Below are positions 15,797-22,467 of a stretch of 26,212 nt of DNA, piece by piece. The DNA is from Candidatus Wolfebacteria bacterium GWA1_42_9. GTDB taxonomy: Bacteria > Patescibacteriota > Minisyncoccia > UBA6257 > JAGOQP01. The DNA is taken from positions 9,855 to 36,066 of the forward strand of contig MGIN01000027.1 of the NCBI GenBank assembly GCA_001793775.1. Direction: 5' to 3'. The notes beneath the pieces are model-generated. The model was given only the letters and a program-made list of their open reading frames with translations. It was not told the DNA's origin and searched no databases. Both the position numbers and the translations under genes were made by a program. Every line of letters begins with the position of its first letter. Position 1 is the stretch's first letter.

Positions 15797-16834
15797 ATGA
15801 TGAATACTCTGGGGAAAATAATTATTATATTGGCCGTTGTCCTGATGGGGGTGAGTTTTTTTGCGGAGGCGGTTTTGGCGGAAACCTTTAATTTGGAGTA
15901 CCCGGATTTTGTCAACCCGGAGATAACCAAAACTCCGGCTGAGTTTATCAACAAGCTCTATATCTATGCTTTGGGGATATCAGGCACTTTGGCGGTGATG
16001 ATGATTGTTTACGGAGGGGTGAAATACGCTATTAATCCGGGAAACACATCGGCCCAGGGAGACGCCACCGACATTATCAAAAACGCTGTTTTTGGAGTTG
16101 TTCTCTTGGCAGGCGCCTATTTGATTTTGGAAACGATTAATCCGTCGCTGGTGATTTTAAAGAATCCGGGATTGGAAATGGTGCCAGTGTCAACCAGCAC
16201 TGAAGGAACAACTCCTCCACCCACAAAAGAAGAGGCTACCGAACTTATTAGAGTGGCTAAGTGGCTGTTGGATAATGAGGGTGGTAAATTTAGTTTTTCT
16301 GTCAACGCGACTTGCGGATCCATCTCCCATGCCAAAGGAAATCTGACAGATGTATCCAACGGAGAACTTCCTCTGGTCTGCAGTCCGGATTGTGTTTGTA
16401 AAAAAGGAGGAACGAGCGGGACGGTTACGTTAAATCTTAAGATGCTTAAAGGTCTCCAGTTTATTGTTATTAATTCCACCGTTCCGAAATCTGTGATTAC
16501 TAGTTTTACCGGAGGAAAACACAATACTACCTCTCAACACTACCAAGGGAACGCTGCCGACTTCTCTCCGGTGAATACCAGTCCGGACCAATGGGATAAA
16601 TTATTAACTAGTTTAAGAAACCCGAACGCCGGAGAAGCTTCTCTGGCTAAATGCGAGGCTCGTAAGTGGACGGATACTAATGGCAATGGTCAGAAAGATT
16701 CTCGAAAATCTGAGAGCAATCCTAATGGAGACGAGTACTCGACCGAGTTTTATAATTTTTGTTCTGATCTTTTTAATAACGCCTCATATCTTACTGGCAA
16801 GTTGGATAATATTCATATACATGCCAACTGGTAA
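15797..16834 (+). CDS. VirB2-like pilin domain fused to an M15-like peptidase domain
   Basis: A 345-residue two-part protein. Residues 1-125 have the layout of TrbC/VirB2-type pilins: a signal-like first segment (to about 29), then IYALGISGTLAVMMIVYGGVKYAINPG, a short polar loop, and IIKNAVFGVVLLAGAYLILETINPSL, very like patescibacterial VirB2 homologues of about 120 residues. A short Thr/Pro linker leads to a second domain (about 150-345) with SxHxxGxAxD (S246, H248, G251, A253, D255) and a terminal DNIHIH (D337, H340, H342). This matches the zinc-ligand plan of LAS/M15-type peptidases, which cut peptidoglycan cross-bridges. D293-D301 (DTNGNGQKD) resembles a dockerin-type calcium loop. Five or more cysteines suggest an extracytoplasmic location. 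The enzyme role is inferred. The first of two ATGs was used. Confidence 0.75.
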   Translation: MMNTLGKIIIILAVVLMGVSFFAEAVLAETFNLEYPDFVNPEITKTPAEFINKLYIYALGISGTLAVMMIVYGGVKYAINPGNTSAQGDATDIIKNAVFGVVLLAGAYLILETINPSLVILKNPGLEMVPVSTSTEGTTPPPTKEEATELIRVAKWLLDNEGGKFSFSVNATCGSISHAKGNLTDVSNGELPLVCSPDCVCKKGGTSGTVTLNLKMLKGLQFIVINSTVPKSVITSFTGGKHNTTSQHYQGNAADFSPVNTSPDQWDKLLTSLRNPNAGEASLAKCEARKWTDTNGNGQKDSRKSESNPNGDEYSTEFYNFCSDLFNNASYLTGKLDNIHIHANW

Positions 16835-16836
16835 TC

Positions 16837-18069
16837 ATGTCTTCTAAAAAAAAGAAAGTCACAATATTGATTATTTTGGTCGTCCTGGCGGCGGCGGGGG
16901 CAGGAACTTTTTTTGCTTTAAAGTCTGGCGTAACTATTCCTTTTCTGGGACTATCTGAACAGCTAAGCAAACAGCCGGGAGTGGATATAGGCAAGAAACC
17001 TGTTTTGCAGCCGCCACAACAGGACAAAGATGTTTATGTGGAAGAAGACGACCTGGCAGCTTATTACCAAGAGCAAAAACAGAAACTTTTTGCTTTAACC
17101 GCCGAGCCAATAATTGACTATTGGGTAGCTTCTTCCACGGCCATTGGTGACACTGCCACCTCCTCCATTCTGGCGGCCAGTGTTTTTTATATCAATGAAA
17201 AAGGAGACATTCTTCAGGTTAAAGAGACGGGGAAGGCATCACCGATAGTTTCTTCTTCCTTTGGAAAACCCCTCTGGCTTAAACAAAACGTCTTAGGGAG
17301 CCAGATAGCGGTTAAGTTTGAATCGGGGAAATTTGTCTTGTTTGACGTCAAGAACAAATCCTGGCGGGAAATGGAAGACGGAGTAACGGCGGTGGATTTC
17401 TCTCCCGATGGCCAGAGAATCGCCTTTCTCAAGGAGAATCAAAGTCAGACATCGGTTTATATTCAAGACTTGGCCAAGGCTAAACAACCGGTAACTTTAA
17501 TAGTTTCTCTGACAGCGGTTGACTTTAATCTCCTGTGGACAGAAACCGGCTCGTTGGCACTGACACCCAAACCCTCTTATTTTGTTAACGGCCAAGCTTG
17601 GCTGATTAATTTGAGTTCTCGCTCTCTTCGCTGGCTGGGAGGAGGCAGTGGTTACTCTTTGGTTTTTTCTTCTCCGTTTAACTTCGGCCTGGAATTTTCC
17701 AGCTCTGCAAGAACAGAAAGTAAGATTGGTTTGATTGATAAGTCGGGAAAATCACTAGCGGAACTTTCCTTCTCCACCGTGGCAGATAAATGCTCTTTTT
17801 CTTTGGAAAAAAAGGTAGCTTTCTGTGCCGTTCCTTATTCTGCCAACAAATCCTCTGGGTTGGTTTTGCCGGACGACTTTTTAAAAAGAGCTGTTTACTT
17901 TAAGGATGAGATTTATCGGATAGATCTTGAATCTTCGGCGGTGGATATTGTTTTTGATCTGGAAGATACCCTTTTTGATATGGTTGATATCAAACACCGG
18001 AGCGACCAGCTGTTCTTCATTAATCGCTACGATAATCAACTCTACCTCTACAATCTAGGATCATTATAA
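16837..18069 (+). CDS. Membrane-anchored beta-propeller-like protein
   Basis: The 410-residue product has a basic N-terminus (SSKKKK) and one hydrophobic segment (about 8-28, VTILIILVVLAAAGAGTFFAL), then a Pro/Gln-rich linker, so it is probably anchored with its body outside. From about residue 105 it is built of repeated beta strands. One blade carries VDFSPDGQRIAFLKEN, the TolB/PD40 signature, and others have weaker forms (VDFNLLWTETGSLALT, YSLVFSSPFNFGLEFSSS). Such propellers bind proteins or glycans; no enzyme residues are seen. It starts 2 bases after the pilin-fusion stop and ends 1 base before the histidine kinase gene, so all three are likely one transcript. Confidence 0.8.
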   Translation: MSSKKKKVTILIILVVLAAAGAGTFFALKSGVTIPFLGLSEQLSKQPGVDIGKKPVLQPPQQDKDVYVEEDDLAAYYQEQKQKLFALTAEPIIDYWVASSTAIGDTATSSILAASVFYINEKGDILQVKETGKASPIVSSSFGKPLWLKQNVLGSQIAVKFESGKFVLFDVKNKSWREMEDGVTAVDFSPDGQRIAFLKENQSQTSVYIQDLAKAKQPVTLIVSLTAVDFNLLWTETGSLALTPKPSYFVNGQAWLINLSSRSLRWLGGGSGYSLVFSSPFNFGLEFSSSARTESKIGLIDKSGKSLAELSFSTVADKCSFSLEKKVAFCAVPYSANKSSGLVLPDDFLKRAVYFKDEIYRIDLESSAVDIVFDLEDTLFDMVDIKHRSDQLFFINRYDNQLYLYNLGSL

Positions 18070-18070
18070 A

Positions 18071-19405
18071 ATGAATAAGGAGAACCCCCACAGTTCAAAA
18101 CTGACTAAATATTTGAACCAGCCTGAGTTTCGGCCGGTTTTTTATCTGGTGCCTTTGATTGCGGCGGCGGCCGTCATTAACGTCATCTATCTTTCGGGAA
18201 TTTGGCTTTTTGTCAGCACCGGTATTTTAATCATTTCGGGGGCGTTGATGGTGGCTATTAGTTGGGTCCTAGCCAAAGCCAATTTAAACATTAAAATCAA
18301 AACTCTTCAGATGGACAGTATTATTTCCCATCTGCCATCGGGAGTTTTGGCCTATGACAATGACTTCAACGTTTTAATCTTTAATCCGGCCGCTCAGGAA
18401 ATTTTTGGCCTTTCCCAATCAGAAATTTTTGCAAGAAAGCTTTCAGCGGAGATGGCCTCCGACCCGAAATTCAAACTCCTGGCTCAGGTCATTTTTCCCT
18501 CTTTGGCGCCGACGGTTGTCAAAAGATCGGAGCCGGGAACCTATCCCCAGATAGTGGACATTTCTTTTAGCGACCCCTCTTTGGATTTGAGAGTAGTGAC
18601 CGACCGGGTTGCCGACGAAACGGGAAAGATAACCGGTTTTGTTAAATTAATCACTAACCGCACCCGGGAGATGGAACTTTTAAAGTCAAAAACCGAATTC
18701 ATCACCGTCGCCGCCCATCAACTAAGAACTCCTTTAACCGCCATTAACTGGTCGTTTGAATCGCTGGAATCGGCCAATCTTCCTCCCCAACAGAAGGAAT
18801 TAGTAGACACCGGATTTATGGCTGCCAAGAAAATGCTTAAAACCGTCAACGACCTTCTGGACGTTTCCAAAATCGAAGAGGGAAAATTCGGCTATCAATT
18901 TGAAGAGGTCAATCTGGTCTCTTACCTGGAGGAAATATTGGCTCAGAGCAACGATTTCGCCAAACAACTCGGAATTAAGCTTTATTTTCAAAGGCCGGCC
19001 AATTCCAATCTGATGGTCTTCATGGACAAACAGAAAGTAAGCATGGTTCTTTCCAATCTTTTGGACAATGCCATTAAATACAATGTGGAAAACGGGGAAG
19101 TGACGGTGTCGGTTGAAGAGGAAAAAGACGAGCCTTTTATTAGAGTTTCAGTTAAAGATACGGGCATCGGTATCCCCGCTGATCAGATAGATAAGTTATT
19201 CACTAAATTCTTCCGGGCTGAAAATGTTGCCCGGTATTCTCCCGACGGAACAGGGATGGGCCTTTATATTGCCAGAAACGTCGTTGTTCGCCACGGTGGG
19301 CGGATTTGGGCCGAGTCGGAATTGAACCGGGGAACCACTTTTTATTTTACCTTACCGACTAAACAAGAAGTTATTCCCAAAAGGGAAATGATAGAGTTTG
19401 AGTAA
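18071..19405 (+). CDS. PAS-containing membrane sensor histidine kinase
   Basis: The 444-residue two-component sensor has two adjacent membrane segments (about 19-41 and 43-66) with almost no loop between them, so it senses within the membrane or cytosol. A PAS domain follows (about 75-185, LPSGVLAYDNDFNVLIFNPAAQEIFGL). The HisKA domain has the H-box VAAHQLRTPL with H216 as the phosphorylation site. The ATPase domain shows NLLDNAIKYN, DTGIGIP and GTGMGLYIA. The family passes phosphate to a response regulator; none is encoded in this window, so the partner lies elsewhere. One base separates it from the propeller gene, which suggests shared transcription with the end of the secretion locus. A weak AGGA lies before the ATG. 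Confidence 0.93.
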   Translation: MNKENPHSSKLTKYLNQPEFRPVFYLVPLIAAAAVINVIYLSGIWLFVSTGILIISGALMVAISWVLAKANLNIKIKTLQMDSIISHLPSGVLAYDNDFNVLIFNPAAQEIFGLSQSEIFARKLSAEMASDPKFKLLAQVIFPSLAPTVVKRSEPGTYPQIVDISFSDPSLDLRVVTDRVADETGKITGFVKLITNRTREMELLKSKTEFITVAAHQLRTPLTAINWSFESLESANLPPQQKELVDTGFMAAKKMLKTVNDLLDVSKIEEGKFGYQFEEVNLVSYLEEILAQSNDFAKQLGIKLYFQRPANSNLMVFMDKQKVSMVLSNLLDNAIKYNVENGEVTVSVEEEKDEPFIRVSVKDTGIGIPADQIDKLFTKFFRAENVARYSPDGTGMGLYIARNVVVRHGGRIWAESELNRGTTFYFTLPTKQEVIPKREMIEFE

Positions 19406-19449
19406 AGAGCTTTGTCTCCACTCTGGTGGAGTAACAAAACCTTTACCCC
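19403..19449 (+). repeat. Structured repeat element, copy 1 (after the kinase stop)
   Basis: It begins at the stop codon: GTAAAG (19402-19407) can pair with CTTTAC (19441-19446), enclosing a hairpin CTCCAC-TCTG-GTGGAG (19416-19431). It shares its outer parts with copy 2 after mutM, while the inner hairpin differs in sequence but keeps its pairing. A terminator-like or REP-like role is possible; no T-run follows. Confidence 0.6.
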
Positions 19450-19462
19450 GCTCCAATTTTGC
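19434..19462 (+). repeat. Direct repeat upstream of mutM
   Basis: The 29 bases from ACAAAACCTTTACCCCGC to AATTTTGC match 20617-20645 at 27 of 29 positions in the same orientation. They sit on either side of mutM. Confidence 0.88.
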
Positions 19463-19598
19463 CAGTGTTTATCCTGCGGAGCGCGGGTACCGAATAGGTA
19501 CACCCCATTACGAGCGAAGCGCTTCGCCCCAGGGAGGGATGGAGTTACTCACTCCTCGCACTTCGCTTGGTGAGACAGAAGCAAAATTGGGGCGGGGT
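19445..19598. repeat. 154-bp fold-back element before mutM
   Basis: ACCCCGCTCCAATTTTGC (19445-19462) pairs with 19581-19598 at 17 of 18 positions. Inside lie further inverted repeats: GTACC-GAATA-GGTAC (19487-19501), the 14-bp palindrome GCGAAGCGCTTCGC (19514-19527), and GGAGT-TACTC-ACTCC near 19541-19555. It looks like a miniature inverted-repeat element. The 244-bp gap from 19406 to 19649 holds no convincing gene; it is open in the mutM frame but reads as unlikely protein. Confidence 0.7.
19558..19598 (+). repeat. 41-bp inverted repeat flanking mutM, left arm
   Basis: The reverse complement of 20628-20668, with 40 of 41 positions identical (one A/G difference). About 1.03 kb carrying mutM lies between the arms. 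Confidence 0.92.
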
Positions 19599-19649
19599 GC
19601 TCAATACTGTAGTTATTCTTCATTATCATTCAGAATAAACATTATTGGC

Positions 19650-20576
19650 ATGCCCGAACTTCCTGAGGTTCAAACCATCGTCACTGATCTGAAAAGGAGA
19701 ATTATCGGCAAGAAGATTGCCGATTTCTGGACCGACACTCCCCGAATTATAAAAGGTTTCTCGCCGAACGATTTTAAAAGAGAAGTTGTCGGGTTTGAAA
19801 TCGCCGACGTTCAAAGACGGGGGAAAAACATTCTTTTTTATCTTGAAAAAACAATAAGAAAAAGAAAGGATAAAAAAATTATGCTGGCTCATCAGAAAAT
19901 GACGGGCCATTTCTTGATTGGGCGCTGGCGGATTCACCCTCCAAAATTTTCTGAAGGAAAACTTAGGGGGGTAAAAAGGGTTGATGCCACGGTAAAAGGA
20001 CCAATTGCCTCCGATCCCTATAACCAGTATATCAGAGTCATTTTTAGGCTAGATAACGGTTGGGAACTGGGCCTCTCCGATTTGAGGAAATTTGCCCGAA
20101 TTACCGTCGGCCCTCCCCAAAAAATAGAACACTCGAAAGAAATCGCTTCTCTTGGACCCGATGCTCTTTCTCCAAAATTTTCCCCAAAATATCTTTTTTC
20201 TGTTCTCCAGAAGAGAAAAAAGTTGATTAAGCCAATTCTTCTGGAGCAAAACGTAATGGCCGGAGTAGGCAATATCTACGCCGACGAGGCTCTTTTTCTG
20301 GCCAAGATTAATCCTCAAAGAAAAGCCGCCGGCGTTAAGCGTTCGGAGGTTGAGAGATTGATTAAATCTATTAAAAAAGTTCTTCAAAAGTCTATTCGTT
20401 TAAAAGGGACCTCGGTTATCGACTACCGAGATACTTATGGCCGGAGAGGAAAGTACGACAAAGTTCGCTGGGTTTATGATAAGGAAAAGCTTCCCTGCCG
20501 AATCTGCCGGACGCTGATAAAAAGAGTCAAAATCGGTCAACGCTCTTCCTATTTTTGCCCCCGCTGTCAGAAGTAA
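19650..20576 (+). CDS. mutM: Formamidopyrimidine-DNA glycosylase (Fpg/MutM)
   Basis: Base-excision repair enzyme that removes 8-oxoguanine and ring-opened purines and cleaves the strand by beta,delta-elimination. The N-terminal PELPEVQT supplies the catalytic proline and glutamate right after Met1, which fixes the start at 19650. The helix-two-turn-helix segment is MAGVGNIYADEALFLAKINP, and the C-terminal zinc finger shows CRIC then CPRC with four cysteines. At 308 residues it is longer than the usual 270, through a loop near residues 105-125 (FSEGKLRGVKRVDATVKGP). The same frame is open for 84 codons upstream, but those cover a repeat element. It lies between repeat copies and has no Shine-Dalgarno site; TATCAT at 19624-19629 is a possible -10. 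Confidence 0.95.
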   Translation: MPELPEVQTIVTDLKRRIIGKKIADFWTDTPRIIKGFSPNDFKREVVGFEIADVQRRGKNILFYLEKTIRKRKDKKIMLAHQKMTGHFLIGRWRIHPPKFSEGKLRGVKRVDATVKGPIASDPYNQYIRVIFRLDNGWELGLSDLRKFARITVGPPQKIEHSKEIASLGPDALSPKFSPKYLFSVLQKRKKLIKPILLEQNVMAGVGNIYADEALFLAKINPQRKAAGVKRSEVERLIKSIKKVLQKSIRLKGTSVIDYRDTYGRRGKYDKVRWVYDKEKLPCRICRTLIKRVKIGQRSSYFCPRCQK

Positions 20577-20629
20577 AGGGCTTTATTCCCGCTCTTTTGA
20601 GAAAAAGGGCGGGACCACAAAACCTTTAC
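20573..20629 (+). repeat. Structured repeat element, copy 2 (after the mutM stop)
   Basis: GTAAAGG at the mutM stop can pair with CCTTTAC (20623-20629). Inside is a hairpin TCCCGCTCTTTT-GAGA-AAAGGGCGGGA-like (20587-20614) with one wobble. It has the same outer sequence and plan as copy 1 at 19403-19449 but different arm sequences. Confidence 0.65.
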
Positions 20630-20645
20630 CCCGCCCTAATTTTGC
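20617..20645 (+). repeat. Direct repeat downstream of mutM
   Basis: Matches 19434-19462 at 27 of 29 positions. Together with the inverted copy at 19581-19598 there are three copies of the core ACCCCGCYCYAATTTTGC in 1.2 kb. Confidence 0.88.
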
Positions 20646-20668
20646 TTCTGTCTCACCAAGCGAAGTGC
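20628..20668 (-). repeat. 41-bp inverted repeat flanking mutM, right arm
   Basis: The inverted partner of 19558-19598. It is followed by GGGGTGCTC (20669-20677), the same bases that follow the left arm, so both elements end alike. Confidence 0.92.
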
Positions 20669-20687
20669 GGGGTGCTCGTATTTATAA

Positions 20688-20718
20688 ACAAACTTTTGAA
20701 CTGTGTTCAAAAGTTTGT
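20688..20718. promoter_or_regulatory. Dyad overlapping the pyrG promoter (candidate operator)
   Basis: Perfect 14-base arms (ACAAACTTTTGAAC and its reverse complement) are separated by TGT. The left arm contains the -35 (TTGAAC, 20696-20701) and the right arm runs through the spacer to the first base of the -10. A dimeric regulator bound here would block RNA polymerase. Confidence 0.75.
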
Positions 20719-20723
20719 ATAAT
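20696..20723 (+). promoter_or_regulatory. pyrG promoter, likely leaderless
   Basis: TTGAAC (20696-20701) and an exact TATAAT (20718-20723) are spaced by 16 bases. The ATG at 20730 is 6 bases after the -10, so transcription should begin at or next to the start codon. Confidence 0.8.
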
Positions 20724-20729
20724 TACGGC

Positions 20730-22460
20730 ATGGTCAGAAAGTATATTTTTGTTGTCGGGGGAGTAATGTCGGGAGTGGGTAAGGGTATCGCTGCCTCCTC
20801 CATCGGACGACTCTTGCAAGATAGCGGCTTTGAAGTAACCGCTTTCAAAATTGACCCTTATATTAACGTTGATGCCGGCACGATGAATCCCACTGAACAT
20901 GGGGAAGTTTTTATTTTGGAGGATGGAACCGAGTGTGATCAGGACATGGGAAACTACGAAAGGTTTCTGGAACGCAATTTCTCCAAAAACAACTACATGA
21001 CCACTGGCAGCGTTTATCTTTCGGTAATCAACAAGGAAAGAAATTTGGGATATCAGGGAAAATGCGTTGAAGTCGTACCCCACATTCCTTTGGCGGTAAT
21101 TGAAAAAATAAATTTCTCTCTCTCCTCTTCAAAATCAGAGATCGGAGTGATTGAAATTGGCGGAACGGTAGGCGAGTATCAAAATATTCTTTTTTTGGAA
21201 GCGGTCAGGATTTTGAAATTAAAATATCCCAAAGATGTTTTGTTGTGCCTTGTCAGTTATCTGCCGCTTTTAAACAAGGACAATGAGCTAAAAACCAAAC
21301 CGACCCAATATGCCGTCAAAACCCTAAACTCTGCTGGATTGCAACCGGACATTGTTTTGGGAAGAGCCGCCTTTCCTTTGGATAGTAAAAGGAGAGAGAA
21401 AATTGCTTTTAATTGTAATCTGAGAAAGGAAGATGTTTTCTCGGCTCCGGATGTAGAGACAATTTATCAGGTCCCGCTCAACTTTAAAAAAGAGGGACTG
21501 GACCGTCTGATTTTGGAAAAACTTTCCTTGAGAAAAAAGGCGGATTCTTTCCGAAAATGGAAAGAGTTGGTTAAGAAAATCGCCGCGGTCAAAAAGGAGG
21601 TTTCTATCGGCATTGTCGGCAAATACTTTGCCTCCGGCTCGTTTGTTCTGACAGATTCCTACATATCGGTAATTGAGGCCGTTAAACACGCCGCTTTTTC
21701 TCTTGGTTTTAGGCCAACTATTAGTTGGCTGGACGCTTCTGACTTTGAGGAAACTCAACGCGACCCCGCCCAAATCAAGAAAAATCTGGAAACTCTTAAA
21801 AAATATCACGGTATCATTATTCCCGGGGGTTTTGGCAGCCGGTCGGTGGAGGGGAAAATCAGAGTCATTCAGTTTGTCCGGGAGAACAAAATACCCTTCA
21901 TCGGGATTTGCTACGGAATGCAATTGGCGGTAGTGGAATTTACCAGAAATGTTTTGAAGTTAAAAAGAGCCAACACTACGGAAATAGACCCTGCCACCCC
22001 TTTCCCGGTGATTGACATTCTGCCCGAGCAGAAAATAAATCTGGAAAAGAAAGATTTTGGAGGAACGATGCGCTTAGGAATCTATCCGGCGGTGATTAAA
22101 GAAAATTCTTTGGCTTTCCGGGCCTATCGAAAATCTCATAGATTTCATCTGGGACCGGAAGAAGAGAAGCAAGCCAGGGCCGACTCTAAAAAATTGGTAA
22201 TCAAAGAAAGACATCGTCATCGTTATGAAGTTAATCCCGATTATCTTAAGACTTTGGAGAAAGCGGGACTTTCCCTTTCGGGGTTGTCTCCTTCAGGAAG
22301 GTTGGCGGAGATTGTGGAACTGCCCCCCAATACCCATCCTTTTTTTGTTGGAACCCAATTTCATCCGGAACTCACTTCCCGCCCGCTAGATCCCAACCCC
22401 TTGTTCAAGGAATTTATCAGAACCAGCTCTAGAAGAACATCAAAAAACAACAAGCCCTAA
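20730..22460 (+). CDS. pyrG: CTP synthase
   Basis: Makes CTP from UTP, ATP and glutamine, the last step of pyrimidine nucleotide synthesis. The N-terminal synthetase domain has YIFVVGGVMSGVGKG (P-loop), DPYINVDAGTMNPTEHGEVF and the DQDMGNYERF segment. The C-terminal class I glutamine amidotransferase domain has GICYGMQ with the nucleophile C394 and the TQFHPEL triad block. The length of 576 is slightly over the usual 535-550. I chose the ATG at 20730 (MVRKYIFVVGG); a GTG nine codons upstream overlaps the promoter and is rejected. holA follows after 7 bases, probably in the same transcript. Expression is likely controlled at the dyad in the promoter. Confidence 0.97.
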   Translation: MVRKYIFVVGGVMSGVGKGIAASSIGRLLQDSGFEVTAFKIDPYINVDAGTMNPTEHGEVFILEDGTECDQDMGNYERFLERNFSKNNYMTTGSVYLSVINKERNLGYQGKCVEVVPHIPLAVIEKINFSLSSSKSEIGVIEIGGTVGEYQNILFLEAVRILKLKYPKDVLLCLVSYLPLLNKDNELKTKPTQYAVKTLNSAGLQPDIVLGRAAFPLDSKRREKIAFNCNLRKEDVFSAPDVETIYQVPLNFKKEGLDRLILEKLSLRKKADSFRKWKELVKKIAAVKKEVSIGIVGKYFASGSFVLTDSYISVIEAVKHAAFSLGFRPTISWLDASDFEETQRDPAQIKKNLETLKKYHGIIIPGGFGSRSVEGKIRVIQFVRENKIPFIGICYGMQLAVVEFTRNVLKLKRANTTEIDPATPFPVIDILPEQKINLEKKDFGGTMRLGIYPAVIKENSLAFRAYRKSHRFHLGPEEEKQARADSKKLVIKERHRHRYEVNPDYLKTLEKAGLSLSGLSPSGRLAEIVELPPNTHPFFVGTQFHPELTSRPLDPNPLFKEFIRTSSRRTSKNNKP

Positions 22461-22467
22461 ACTACTT

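Noticed and set aside
19398..19649. 84-codon N-terminal extension of mutM overlapping the kinase stop
   Set aside because: The stretch is repeat DNA with multiple hairpins, and Fpg needs the proline directly after Met1 as its catalytic residue, so the start must be 19650.
19406..20690. CRISPR array in the repeat-rich mutM flanks
   Set aside because: The copies are few, in mixed orientation, unevenly spaced and without spacer-like units or cas genes.
20703..20729. GTG start nine codons upstream for pyrG
   Set aside because: It lies within the promoter, before the expected transcript start, and MVRKYIFVVGG is the family's normal N-terminus.
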